This document shows, in pieces, positions 1 to 11,981 of a stretch of 64,000 nt of DNA (position 1 is the first letter of the stretch; each line of letters begins with the position of its first letter). The notes under the pieces are model-generated. The model saw only the letters and a list, made by a program, of their open reading frames with translations. It searched no databases and had not been told where the DNA came from. Source of the stretch: Tetradesmus obliquus (taxonomy: Eukaryota > Chlorophyta > Chlorophyceae > Sphaeropleales > Scenedesmaceae); contig CP126191.1 in NCBI GenBank assembly GCA_030272155.1, positions 5,044,501 to 5,108,500 on the forward strand, given 5' to 3'. The position numbers and the translations under genes were made by a program.

Positions 1-184
1 TGGCTGAATCAGGCGCACAGTTTTGGCAGCTGCCAGCACACCAGTTACACCAGTAGTGCTGTGTTCGACATCTGCGCACGGCATGTGGGCAGCACAGCCG
101 TGATTCTTGCACAGCAGCAGACGCCGCAAACCTGCGCTCCTGTTGCATCAAGTCTTGGCAGCTTGCCTGTTCACACTGCAACAG

Positions 185-2407
185 CTGCCCCTGCTGCGCC
201 GCTCGTTGCCTGCCAACACGCTTGGTTGCAGCTGCTTGGGTGCGTGTCGTTTGCCACCATCGCCACATGTGCTGTGGCAATCAAATGGCTGCTGTACCCC
301 ATCGTGCCGACTTTCTACCTGAGCTTTTCTATAACTGGATTGTTCTTTGTGGTCGGCCTGATGATCAAGGTGGGCTGGTGGGCTTGTAAATTTGGTTGAT
401 CGGCAACCTGGCATCGCCGCATGCTGCGCATAACAGCATGCTGTCGACATCAGCATATGTCTGGCCACCAGCCTGTAGTTTTGCCGCAGTGCAGCACACG
501 GCATGCATTGTGGCATTGCACTACACTGCTGGGAGCAGCCGCACCACGCCGTGCCACAACAAGTGCTCATCGCACCCGCAGCAACAGCTCAGCAACACAT
601 GCCGCTCCTGCCAGGAGCATGCACACATGCATGTGCAGCGTTTAGCCTTGCACTGGTAACCAGCCACAGCTGCGCCCTCCGCGCCCTGCTGCCCTGTGCA
701 TTCGCTCCCAACTTCGCGGCCTAGGAATGGGACCGGTCTATACCTCTGCCTGTACCGTGTTCTGATGCCGCATCAACCCTCCTTCCCACCGCTCATTATC
801 AAATTACCAATCAAGCCATGGCAATAACACCATCACCCCGCTGCCCACCGCTGAACCCACCACAGGTTGAGTGGGCCCACAGTGCCGTCGTGAGGTCTGA
901 GAAGATCTCCATGCTGCTGGTGGGCCTGGCAGCCGCCAGCCTTAGCTTCTGGCTGCTGATGTATGCGCCGCGCAGCCTGCATGCCTTTGATGCTCAGGGG
1001 GCCAGTGTAGAGCTGGCTGGCCGGTTTAAGAACTTGATGGACACGCGGCTCAAGAAGCTGCCAGCCAGCCTGGATTTGCAAGCGCCTGAGTTGGTTGAGC
1101 TGCCTGCGATGGGTGTGGCGCTGCCGCTGGCGCTGGCTGGCGGGCTGCTGAGTGAGTGCACGGCAGGAGCGGTTGGGTTGTGTTGGCTGGGTGGCAGCTG
1201 CTGGGTGATGAAGTTACAGAGACAGCTTGGCAGCAGCGTGCTGTGTGGACAAGACGCGATGACTGCGTGTGTTGTTGCATTTGTGCCAGGCAGCACACGG
1301 AGGTGGATAAAGCAAGCGCGGCTGGAGGCGTTGGCAGGCCGCAGCATGTGCGAGAGGAGGCCAAGATGTGTCTGCTGCTGTTGGTTCTTGTTGTGGGTAC
1401 ACACACTGGAGTCAGCCTCTCTGCTGCATCAGATTTGCTACTACTGCCCGTGTGGATTGAGCGGCCTGTGCATCTACCAACCTTGCTGCTGCTGCCGCTT
1501 CAGGTGCGCTGCTGATGGCTCCTGGGCTGCGCTACGGCAAGGTGCTGCAGGTGCTGCTGAAGCCGCCGCTGTGGGCGCGCAACTTTGCGGGGCGGCCCAG
1601 CCTGGGCCGGCTGCTGGTGCAGGCGGGTTTCTTGGCACAGGTGGCGCTGCTGCCGCTGTGGGTGAGTGGGCCTGGTTGAGGTGCCACGGTTGCCCTGCTG
1701 GAGTGCAGGGATTTACGGTCTGCATCGCGCTGAGTGTTTTGGATGCAAAGGGATTTTGTGGCGACAGCATTGACTGCCTTGCAGGTGCACAATGCTCCGG
1801 CTCTGCTTGTTTGTTCAAGCTGTTGTGCCTGGCTGTGGCGTGAGGAACGGCAGCTGCATGCTGCTGCTGTTGTCTTGCAGGCTAGCGGCTTTGCAGACAC
1901 GTGCTAAACATTGTTTTGGCCAGGTGCTTTCAGCTGGTCAATGCACGCCACACATTGGGCAATCGCGCAATGTGCCTGCTTCATGCGCAGGTGCCCACGC
2001 TCATGGATGCGCTGAGGCTGCCGCCTGGCGTGGTGTGCTACCTGCGGGGCGGCAGCATGCTGCTAGTGGTGGGGCTGCAGCTGCTGGCGCTGCCAAACCT
2101 GGCGCAGGTGCGGCCCGCGGCTGCGAGGACTTGAGGATCAGCGGTGTTTCAGTGATTTTTCAACAGGGCAATCGCTGCGATGTGCAATTTGGAATAGTGT
2201 GCATGCAGGCACAGCCGTGCCAGTGTTCTGGCCACCTGCTACAAGGTTGCTGACAGGCTGTCTTGCGACATATGCATGTTGCTAACGCTTGACATACACT
2301 CGAGGTTGCTCAGTGCCGATGTTACGTGTTGTCGGCCATACGCCACCAGCTACCCTTCCAGCCTTGCACCTTCCAGCTCCGGTTGCACTGCCTGACGCTC
2401 GTGTCTC

Positions 2408-2462
<55 letters not shown>

Positions 2463-2833
2463 ATCAGGCGCACCTGTTCATCGCGGCCTACAAGGCAGAC
2501 ATCATCCAGAACATGTCAGTGCTGGACGCCGCCTCGCGCACCGCGCTGCTCAAGCGTCAGTTCAGCCGCACCCTCAGCGAGCTGTGCAAGGTGGCCCTGC
2601 AGCTGGCATTTGTGCCTACCCTGCTGCTGCTGTGTGGCTGCCTGCACATGCTCATGGCCTACCCCAGCCCGCTAGCTGCAGATCATCCCAAGGCCAGCAT
2701 CTGGGACAAGCAGCCGTCAGTGCTGTTCCAGACGCTGGCTGGGTTTCTGGGCTGGTGGGCGTGCGGCAGCCTTGTGGTGTGGGCGGTGATAGGCGTGGTG
2801 CTCACACGCGCGCAGGGCGGACTTGCTGATTGA
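185..2833 (+). CDS. TMEM161-family multi-pass membrane protein (5' partial)
   Basis: Exons read as about 185-369, 866-1151, 1504-1661, 1991-2107 and 2468-2833, all GT-AG with matching phase; the stop is TGA at 2831. The start of the first visible exon is uncertain (185-232) and the N-terminus lies left of the window. The product is hydrophobic with at least six predicted membrane helices. Segments line up with animal TMEM161A/B as I remember them: the FVVGLMIK / VEWAHSAVVRSEK block, MAPGLRYGK (compare FPGLRLAQ), the AHLFIAAYKADI loop, and the C-terminal helix LFQTLAGFLGWWACGSL (compare LLFRGLLSFLTWWIAACL). TMEM161 proteins are conserved membrane proteins; the animal ones have been linked to ion-channel and cardiac rhythm regulation, and their role in algae is unknown. 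The intron before the last exon ends in a long CTG run. The family call rests on several separate blocks in the right order. Confidence 0.75.
2408..2464 (+). repeat. CTG microsatellite at the 3' end of an intron
   Basis: A nearly pure CTG run (one TTG interruption) ends in CATCAG at 2467, immediately before the last exon of the TMEM161-like gene. It occupies the place of the polypyrimidine tract. Confidence 0.9.
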
Positions 2834-3125
2834 TGGCTGTTGTGCGTGGCAGTAAGACAGCTGGCGCGCCTCCGCGATGGCTGCTGGAATATGACGATTA
2901 GGCGATTGGGTGCTGCAATTGGCATGGCGAAGCGGACTTGTGCGGTGTGTGGGCCAACGTTGGTCACGTTGATGGGGATGCATCCCAGCAGGCAGCCACG
3001 GTTCGGTTATGTCGATCCATCCGAATGGCTTAGTCTGCGACATGTGCAATACCCTTGTGGCATTGCTTATGCATGCTTGGCCAACAGGAGTCAGCACAGC
3101 TGGTACCAGGGGGTTGACTTGACCA

Positions 3126-3130
3126 TGTAA
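3126..3130 (+). promoter_or_regulatory. Candidate TGTAA polyadenylation signal
   Basis: TGTAA lies 293 nt after the stop of the TMEM161-like gene. TGTAA is the usual nuclear poly(A) signal in chlorophyte algae. A pentamer occurs by chance, so this is only a candidate. Confidence 0.35.
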
Positions 3131-3186
3131 AAGGACGCGTTTACCATGTGTGACGCAGCACAAGCAGACATTCTCAGCTCACGAAA

Positions 3187-3250
3187 ATGCTGTTGTGAAG
3201 TGCAACAGCATGGCCTTAACCTTCTACCCAGGAGTCCCCCAATTGGGGGA
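3187..3250. repeat. Two neighbouring inverted repeats
   Basis: 3187-3211 has 9-bp arms ATGCTGTTG / CAACAGCAT around a 7-nt loop. 3235-3250 is a perfect 16-bp palindrome, TCCCCC-AATT-GGGGGA. Both lie about 60-120 nt beyond the candidate poly(A) signal. Function unknown. Confidence 0.6.
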
Positions 3251-4807
3251 ATCTCGATGTTCTTACGATTTAAGCGGCTGCAGAGGCGCAGCAAGGCACA
3301 GAGAAGCCTTACTACCTGCTGTACAAAGTGTGGGGCTCAGGCGGACGGCGGAACGCCATACACGAGCAGCAGGCGTGTTCAAGTGTGACACACTGACATA
3401 AATCTCGTTGTATCTGCTGCAGGCGAGGCCTCGGCACTCGTTATTGCGTCAGTTTCTCAACCATATCACACTTCTTATGTTTGTCCTTGCAGCGAGCCTC
3501 AGACTGCTACAGAACGCACGTGAGGCTGTCTTCGCAAGCAGTCAATTCAAGAGAAAGCTTTGAGCGCTGGACATGCACCTGTCGCTTAGCAACGTGTTCA
3601 AACATAATGCTTATCATCGTTGACTCCCGTTCGTGCGCTTCTATGCCATGCAGATGTCGCTTCAAACGGTTTTCAGTGTAGCGGGCGCCTACTGCTGCCT
3701 GCTGCTGCAGGTTGTTCGGCATTGTATGGACTTCTAGGATCGATGAACTATTCCGTTTTTCACATCAAGCCATTACAGCCTGTGTATCTTCCTCTGTTCG
3801 GGCGATCTACTTGCTGTCTCTGCTGCTGCCCATCACTTGCGGTCCCTGCTGCTGGGCCCGTAGAAGCAACCTCGATGGGCCAGCAATGCTTTGCAGAAAT
3901 TCGTGTACTCTAAACTAATGTATGTTTGTGCTTTGCGAGCAAGTCGCAGTCTTATACAATGATGCATCGAGATTATGTCAGCTCGCAGTGGTGTAACCAC
4001 GCCCCGCCCCCCCTACAGGCGTCGGCAAGTGCCCTGCTTACGTCTGTGTATAGTTGTAAGGTATAAAAACATGTTAAGAGCGGCAGCGCAGCAATACGCG
4101 CTATGATCGTTAAGCTTTTAATGATGCAAATCTGCTCCTCGGTAGCAGAGAGAGACTTGACTGTTAAGGCGCATGTGCTGCAAAAAGCCTGCTGCAGTTG
4201 CAAACAGGCACAGAGAGCAGGCCTTCCCCACCACAACTATTAGGTCAAATGCCCTGCAACCCTTCAAATAACCAAGCTGTAGTGCATCTGCTTTGGCAGC
4301 AATAATGGCAGGTGTCAGTACCAACGGGCACCTGCATGCACATTGAAACCCTCTGATACCAATAGCACTGCATAAGCTGCCGCAGCGCGGCGCTGTGCTA
4401 CACATGTGCTGTGCGCATCCACTGCACACTCAACCTGTCAGTTCACAATCTTGGTCAAATCCATCACAACAGCACTGCACCCTGAGCTTACCCACAAGCA
4501 ATGACACTCCATGCGCAAGAAGCAGTCATAAAGGCATGCATGTGTACGATCAGCAGCTTGATCGACACACCAACAAACAGATGCATTGAGAGCCGCGCGG
4601 TGTAGAACTTGCAGTGGTGCCACAATACAAATGCAGCACGGCAGCACTGGCACAGCTGCAAGCATTCCCTTATTCTATCGACCTGCAAGGTACTCAATGT
4701 GCGCAGATGCCTGCAACAGTGCTGCCAACCCGGCCACCGCCAGCGATATGCGTGCCGCAAACACACCTAACTACAACAACAACCTGCCCAGCTTCCCACA
4801 TGTGTAC

Positions 4808-4809
<2 letters not shown>

Positions 4810-4851
<42 letters not shown>

Positions 4852-4852
4852 T
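4810..4852. repeat. CAG microsatellite
   Basis: About 14 CAG units (CTG on the minus strand), just beyond the stop codon of the minus-strand ABC ATPase gene at 4865. Confidence 0.9.
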
Positions 4853-4864
4853 GAGGTCAGCTGT

Positions 4865-7447
4865 CTACATCCTCATCACCGCATTCGTGCCGTGCGCCAG
4901 GCTTGTGCCTAGCGTGCCAGGCACCCAGCCATTGTTCCACACATATGAAAACCCTGCATCCACCTCACCCTCCCGCGCTGGGTCATACTCTAGTGGCTTC
5001 TCTATGCCCGCTGCCTGCATCGCCTGCTTCTCCTGCCGAAGCAGGCCGGTCACCATCTCCAGCAGCTGGCCCTGCGCCAGCTGCGGCAGGCTTGAGGCTG
5101 GCTGGCAGAACTGCAGCTGGCCTGCGCGGCAGGAGCGGCAGCAGGAGCGGAAGAAGAAGGAGTGAGCAGAGGCGCTTGCAGCTTTTGCAGCGGTCCAAGC
5201 GCAACGTGGCAAATGCTTCGTCAGCGTGCGTGCATGCATGCGCAGTGCCCACTCTGTAGCAAAACTCAAGCTGTATCACCGGCTGCTGCCTTTACAGTTA
5301 CAGCTGTGCTGGCATGCAATGCGCTGCAACTGCACACACGCATCAGCCCAAGGTTGAGGTGCTCACCGCGTGCCACGTAGGCCACGTGTGTGGGCCAGAA
5401 CTCGAGGCCGTCGAAGATGTGTGTGGCGTAGATGATGCTGGCGCCACGCGCGGCGCACTCCTCCACCAGGAAGCGCATCAGGTCGGCACGCCCCAGCACG
5501 TCAAGGTCCACCGTGATCTCATCCAGCAGCAGCACCTGCACGCACACACAGCAGACCACAAGAACTTAATAACCATGCTGTCGCTGTGATGCCGTCCATC
5601 AGCAGCACCTGTGTGTGCACACACAGCATACACAGCACACAGCACATCCAGGTCCAACGTAATCTCATCCAGCAAACAGCACCTGCAAGTCCGAATAGTT
5701 GTGTTCACAACGAGGTCAGTGTGCGGGCGGGGGCTGTGGTGTTAAGTGAAAAGTGTTGCGTGGTGCCAGTGTGCGGGAATACCAAAGCATGCAACCATGC
5801 AAGGCATGGCTAGGACACATTTCGTGTCCGGCATCCTGCTACCAACTCTACCACCTAATCTTGCACCTACGCGTGCCAACCCTGCAGATCCTGCCACCCG
5901 CAGAGCAGTCAAAATCTGCCACACACTCGCCAAGCGCATGCGCACCTTGAAGGGCCGCAGCAGCCCCACGCAGATCTGCACGCGCCGCCGCTGGCCGTCT
6001 GACACCTGGTGCATGCGCCAGGCCGGGTCCACGTCCAGCACAGACATCAGCCGCTGCTTGCGCTCCTCGCTCACGGCAGGCACCGCGTCAATCATCTTGC
6101 GCGCGGGGAAGTCACCCTGCGGGCACATTTGTGGAGCACATTATGTTTAAGCACGGAAGGATTTATTTAAGACTGGACTGGCAGGGACTGGATGTGCCAT
6201 TAGGCACCTAACAGTACTGCCTGCCAGTGTCACCACAGCGGGCAGCCACACTCGCCCTGCCAGCTGCTAACAGCACAGCTGGTCCCATGCTGCCACTGCT
6301 GCAGCGTGTGCGTCCTCACCGTAAGCGGTATGCTTGTGCCCGCAAATGCGATGTCACGCGTCCAATTGCCGCCCACGTATGCCAGGTGGCCTGATGTGGT
6401 CAGCTCTGTGTCATGGAAAGGAGGCCGGCCCAGCACCAGCACCTGCAGCACAGGCAGCACAAACACACGGAAACACGCGGAAACAGGCCTCGGCACAAAT
6501 TTGTGTGAAGGCGGCAACAGAACAGCATCCATGAATGCAAGCCAGGACCTGTGCACTGCATACAACCATGCAGGATAAGCTTGCTGCTCTCAGGCCTGCG
6601 CCACACTGTGCCGCTGTGCTGCTATCAAACAGCCGCAGCTCTGCCAACAACTTGCAGCCGCACCTGCTCCCGCGGCACCATGTGCTTGCCCGCCAGGATT
6701 TTGAGCAGCGTGGTCTTGCCTGCGCCGTTAGCTCCAATGAGCAGGCACCTGCTGCCAGGCTGCAGCTCCAGGCACATGTCTGTGATGAGCGGCGGACGCC
6801 CTGGGATGGGCCGGCCATCTGTGTGTTTTCGGGATGCAGATGCAGGTGGAGAAAGGCGGAAGCAGATGGCAATGTTACGGGGAGGTGCACAACAGCAACA
6901 AACATTGCAAACACTAGTATGCTTGATGGCTTCAGTAAGACTGATGCGCGCAGCGAAGAAACAGTGGTGCAGAGGTGATTGCTTTCAGCTGCTGTTTGAT
7001 GTGCCATCCTGCTGCTAAAATACAATTGCAGCTTCACACACCATACTAACGTCGCCAGTCATATGCTGAATTGTGCCAACAAGCCGAGCATGTGCCCTGA
7101 GTGCGCCCTGAGGCCTGCTCACCTAGGCCAGGGTAAGCAAAGTCCAGATGCCTCACTGCTATGCTGTGCTCAGCAGCTCCAGCTACAGCTGCTGGCTGCT
7201 CAGCCTCCTGCTGTTTAGCATGGCCATTTGATTGCTGCTGCTGCTGTCCCTGCTGTTCTTGCTGCTGCTGTTGTTGCTGCTGCTCCTGCTCAGCCTTCAG
7301 CTTGGCCATCCTAGCGAAGGGGCCATCTGTTTGTAGCGTGTTGTTATTAGCACCTACTATCCCTGCACCCTTTGGGTGTGTGACTGAAACAGGCACCGGC
7401 ATCGTTTCCGCTTTGCGTGGCTGTGGTGAGGCGGGCCTGTCGTTCAA
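4865..7447 (-). CDS. Soluble ABC ATPase of the CAF16 / plant ABCI19-21 group
   Basis: Six exons on the minus strand: 7447-7123, 6818-6664, 6442-6320, 6116-5946, 5535-5367 and 5121-4865. They sum to 400 codons (399 aa) with consistent phases. There is one nucleotide-binding domain and no membrane segment. Walker A is GANGAGKTT (about 137-145), the signature is [10 protein letters not shown] (about 239-248), the form typical of CAF16-like proteins, Walker B is VLLLDE (259-264) and the H-loop is YATHIFDG (His297). Yeast CAF16 is associated with the CCR4-NOT complex; plant ABCI19-21 are small soluble relatives. The first 108 residues include a poly-Q stretch near 56-75 that the core family lacks. 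The intron before the Walker B exon contains a degenerate copy of that exon's start. Direct function (transcription, stress or translation) cannot be told from sequence. Confidence 0.9.
5586..5700 (-). repeat. Degenerate duplicate of the Walker B exon start inside an intron
   Basis: On the minus strand, about 5700-5650 would encode [12 protein letters not shown], nearly identical to the start of the neighbouring exon at 5535 ([13 protein letters not shown]), and is preceded by a similar CAG-type acceptor context. The copy stops after a few codons and diverges, so it looks like a partial tandem duplication rather than a usable exon. Confidence 0.7.
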
Positions 7448-9217
7448 AAGCAGAGCCTAGGGCTGAACTCGATTACGGCACTAAACCAACGTAAAGCAAC
7501 CAGAAACTTTGATGAAGTCGCAAAAACAAACTACTTAATTCGGCGTGTTCCGTTCAAAGCGGCAACGTGTGACAGTTACCTCTCAGGACCTGAACCAGGC
7601 TCTGACAGCCTGAGCAACCACAACCAGCACCTGGCCATGCATGGCCCAAAGCACTCCAGGTATTCCTCGAGCCTGTAATTTTAGTCTTGCACGTTCTCCC
7701 GTGTCGCTGTTATGTTTGCCAGCTGATAAGCACGTTCTCCCGTGTCGCTGTTATGTTTGCCAGCTTGCCGACCTCAGTTCAGCTGCTGACTGCCATTGCC
7801 ACTGCCAAGAGCCATGCCACATGTCACAAGGACCACGTGCTTTCTGGCAGCGGGGTTGTCTTCAAAGTGGCTGCTGAAATCACTGGTGATCATAGTGCAG
7901 ACTTCCACAAATCCCCGCAAACGCCGGCCACACTGCCGGTGCGTGTGAGTTCAACTGTTTATTTTGGCTGACTGGGCTTGCACGGCTGCAGAAGATGCTG
8001 CAACTGACCTGGCAGCGGCAACCGCCAGGATTATCCGACTGTGAGCCTCTGGTACTGTGATGCCAGCCGCAGGTTAACAACATTTGTTGCATGCAATAAG
8101 GTCTACAGACCATAATGTGCTGAACAGGGGTCCATTATGTCATGTTCATTGGGCATATGAGGCCAAGCTGGGTTGGGGTGGCTGGCGGTGGACTTTGCTC
8201 TTGAAATATGCATGCAGTACTGGCTTTTATCAACGTTGTCAACGAGGCATGGCTGTTACAGGCTTCAATGTTAACCTCGCCAGCTGACAGTACGCTCTTG
8301 TATCACGTGCCTATAGGCTGCTAGCTAGCAGCTGCTAGTCCGCTCACAGCGCAGCCACCAACCGTGCTGCCTCTCAATACAACCATAACACCAAGGCACG
8401 GGTCATGAACAGTCAGCAAATCAACTCTGTGCCAGGTTGTCACTGGCCTCACTGGGTCTGCCAGCTGCACATGCCCAGCGCTGCATAAGAGTCTGCACGG
8501 CACCACCACCCACCAGCACCCAGCAGTGGTAGCTGGACAAGTGCCCTGGCAAGGCCCATGCAGGCGCCATGCCAGTGCCACCCAGTGGGTGATAGCACGG
8601 TACGTACGGTACAATGCAGAAAGAGCTCGCGTGTGTGCATGTATGCATTCATGCATGCGATTTGCCAGTCAACAGGCAACTCAACATATGCCTGTAGCAG
8701 CCGATGAAGCAAGTGTCAAGAGAAGGCTGGGGTAACACATCAGAATGCCCTTGATGAACTCCGCATGCTCCGTGATGATAAATAAAGTCTCCGTGAATAG
8801 TATTCACAAACCTCGCGTCATTCTGGCTTCCAATCCAAACAACAACATCAGTACCCTTCCATCTCTGTCACAACGCATCGCTGTCTCTATAGGTTGTTTT
8901 GAGCAGTTGGCTCTGTGCAATGCGGCATCAGTGCACTGCTGTTGGAGCCCCCGGTGAACGGCGTCTGTGAATGGTTGTGCCCTATGCAAGCACTGCACCG
9001 TGCATTCAATCACCAACAACCAATTACTCAAATAGGGCCACAAGCCCACCCACGTAGGAGCCGAACCAGGCTCAGTGCAGACTTGCAGACCCTGCTGTGG
9101 CAGCTGACCATGGCTGCACACACACCTAAACACATCGCTCAATGCGCCACATCTGTACATCTGCAACTCGCACCCACAACAAGTGTGCAGCAAGCATCTC
9201 TGGACCATGCATGTACT

Positions 9218-9254
<37 letters not shown>

Positions 9255-9514
9255 GTTATCATAACGAGGGTGCATTCAGCAGCCCGACCAGCCCAAAAAG
9301 CGCAGGAGCAGCGCAATGGCGCGCACGCTGCACTGCAGGCAATGCAGATGCACATGGCAGCAGTGTTAAAGGCCAGTGCAACATGCACAATCTCACCCAG
9401 CCGTTCTGCTGCAGCCAACAGCAGCAGCACACAGAACACCACAGAGTGTTTGCAACCTCGCGCACATGCGCTTCTTTTGCCAGAGCTGCTGCTGCTGCAG
9501 CTGCTGGTATCCTA
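7448..9514. other. Intergenic region upstream of the ABC gene and downstream of the glycosyltransferase gene
   Basis: About 2.1 kb between two minus-strand genes. The part near 7448 should hold the ABC gene promoter; no clear TATA box was seen. It contains a 41-bp direct duplication at 7689-7764 and a (CTG) run at 9221-9254. Short open frames here have no recognisable product. Confidence 0.65.
7689..7764. repeat. 41-bp direct tandem duplication
   Basis: The unit beginning CACGTTCTCCCGTGTCGCTG occurs twice, 41 bp apart, with almost no differences over about 34 bp. It lies in the upstream flank of the ABC ATPase gene. Confidence 0.85.
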
Positions 9515-10978
9515 TCAAGGCATACGTGCTTCTATCCTCTTCAGCTCTTTCACCAGCACGTCAGCAATGGCATCAAGCGAGTAGCGCTCCAGCATGCGGG
9601 CACGCGCAGCAGCGCCCTTCGCTGCAGCCTCCTGCCGTTCTGTGTACACGCGCCGCATCAGCTGACGCAGGTGCTGCACGGACGGCTGCGCCCACCGCAA
9701 GCCCTGCACAGCAAACCAAGTTCAACGTTTGACAGACAGAAACATTGCATGTTTCTGAGCCTACGGCAGCAAGCAGGGGCAGAGCAGACCGCTGCTCAAT
9801 GCCAGCAGTACGCGAACTGCTGGCCACAGAGGGTATGAAGTGCAGTACAAGGGCACATACACCATGACCTGCCGCACAGCGGTGCTACAGCAGCTGTCAT
9901 GCAAGCCAGCAACATCAGTTGTTAAATGCTGCCAGAAGTGCGCCGACGGGCATTGGGTGTAAGCTGCAAGTGCATACGTCTGATGTAGCACACGTTCAAA
10001 GTGTGATGCGTGTTTCAGGCTGAGATTTCATCTGGATGCTGCTGCGCCGCACAGGGACATCAGGGGCTCGTGCCATACCTGGAACCACCCAACTGCCTGC
10101 CAACTGCCCTGCACCGGCACCAGCCTGTCCACACTGATGGGGTAGCCCACGCTCTCATCCAAGTACGCTGCAGGCACAGCAGCAAGCACAGCAGCAAGCA
10201 CAGCAGCAGCATTAAGACCAGCGGGCTCACATGTGAGAGGCTGGCGCTGCAGCCGCAAGCGCACTGCTTGGCTGATGCTGGCTGCCAGGCACGCCTCACG
10301 AGCAGGCCTCACACACAGCCAGCCTGCTTGCATGCACGCGACGAGAAGTGCTTGGGCCCAGCTTTGCTTGACATGCGCAGTTACGCATCCAACGTAGTCC
10401 TCAGGACTCCTGAGTCGGACTCGATGAGTGTCTAAGTGCGTTCTTGGATTAATTGCAATATTGCAATGCAACTACTCTGTCAGCCCACACACACGCCCAC
10501 ACACAGCCACGCACCTGTGATGCCTGACCAGTTGATGAGGATCATGCGCAGGGCCAACACACACACAGCCGGCCATCTTGCTTGCAACCAATTGCAACCA
10601 ATCTGTGAACGCACCTGTGATGCCTGACCAGTTGGTGGAGATTACGCGCAGGGCCATCACACACACAGCCGGCCTCTTGCTTGCAATCAAATGCAACCTC
10701 CCCGCCCACGTACGTGTGATGCCGGACCAGTGGGCGGCAGCCGTGGGCAGGCCTCACATACAGCTAGCCTGCCTGCATGCACCGTGATGCCACAATAATT
10801 TCGTCAGCACAAACACACATGCACATACACACCTGTGATGCCTGACCAGTTGGTGGAGATCACGGGCAGGCCCATGGCCATGGCCTCAACCTGCGGCCGC
10901 CCCCAGCCCTCACCCCGCGTGGGCGCCACCAGCGCGTCACCCGCCTTGTAGAAGCGGGGGAGGTCCGCGTCTGCACAG

Positions 10979-11010
<32 letters not shown>

Positions 11011-11411
11011 CCAGCAGGGCGTAAGGTGGGTGCCACGTGGACAGACGAGACATGATGCTGTTGCAGTGGTACGCGCATCAATAGCACACTGCTGCTGTGG
11101 CCAGCACTAGAACGGCGGCACTTAGAGCACACCGACAACTAGAGTTTGCTGCAGATCTTGTGGCTAGTTGAAACGCATGCACCGCCATGATCACAGCCGC
11201 ACCTGAAATGTGGCTGTCAACGACATACAAGGTGGGGTACCTGGGTGCTGCTGCTGCTGCTGCTTCTGGCTGGCTGTCCTGCAGCAGGGTGCGACGACGC
11301 TGCTGCGGAGCTGCTGTTTTGATCTTGTCCTGAGTGAAGTGCCTGATCTGCTGGGCGATATGCTGCGCATACTGTATGGCCTTGTCCGCAGGCACCTGCC
11401 CCAGCTCCAGT

Positions 11412-11456
<45 letters not shown>

Positions 11457-11944
11457 CCATGCAGCCCCTGCAGCAACCTCGCAGGACCAGCTCCTTTCGC
11501 AGCCTTTGTGCCTTGCACAGCTGCAGCAGGTGAGGCTGCCACCACTGCAGCAGAGGCAGGCACCAGCGCCGGAAACGTGCCTGATGCTGCTGCCTGCACC
11601 AGTGCCATGGACGAGTTTGCTGTTGAGAGCTTGCTGCTGCCCACAATGTCTCTCCCGGCTCCACTCCTGCGATGCATATCGCCAGCCCAGCTGCGCATCT
11701 TCTGCTTGAACCCTGAGCCCGAGCCCCCAAAGGGCTTAGTAAGGATGTACAGCTCTACATCGTCGTCTGCTGTGAACTCGCTGAGGTATGCCTCCAGCAG
11801 CACGTCCCAGCCTTTCCGCATCTCCCATTTGAAAGCTGAGATGAACACAAACGGCCTACGCGCTTGCAGCTGACTGCCGCTGCTGGGTGTGCTAGTTCCA
11901 TCAGCGTGGCTGCTGCCAGCATTACTCCTCAGCTCCCTTGCGAC

Positions 11945-11981
<37 letters not shown>

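Larger units (their letters stand above)
2834..4864. other. Intergenic region, convergent 3' flanks
   Basis: About 2 kb between two genes that point towards each other. It holds a TGTAA at 3126, two inverted repeats (3187-3211 and 3235-3250), a TATAAAA at 4060-4066 with no gene after it, and a (CAG)14 tract at 4810-4852 that would lie in the 3' UTR or downstream of the ABC gene. The short open frames here show no family resemblance. Confidence 0.7.

Noticed and set aside
4586..5259. Overlapping plus-strand open frames with poly-Q or poly-A
   Set aside because: They cross the 3' end of the ABC gene, which has a well-supported minus-strand exon there.
9030..9090. tRNA-like B-box (GGTTCGGCTCC on the minus strand)
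   Set aside because: No matching A-box or cloverleaf stems could be found.
10512..10860. CRISPR-like array (about 100-bp spaced repeats)
   Set aside because: The units are degenerate copies of an exon edge in a eukaryotic intron, with no repeat-spacer structure or cas genes.
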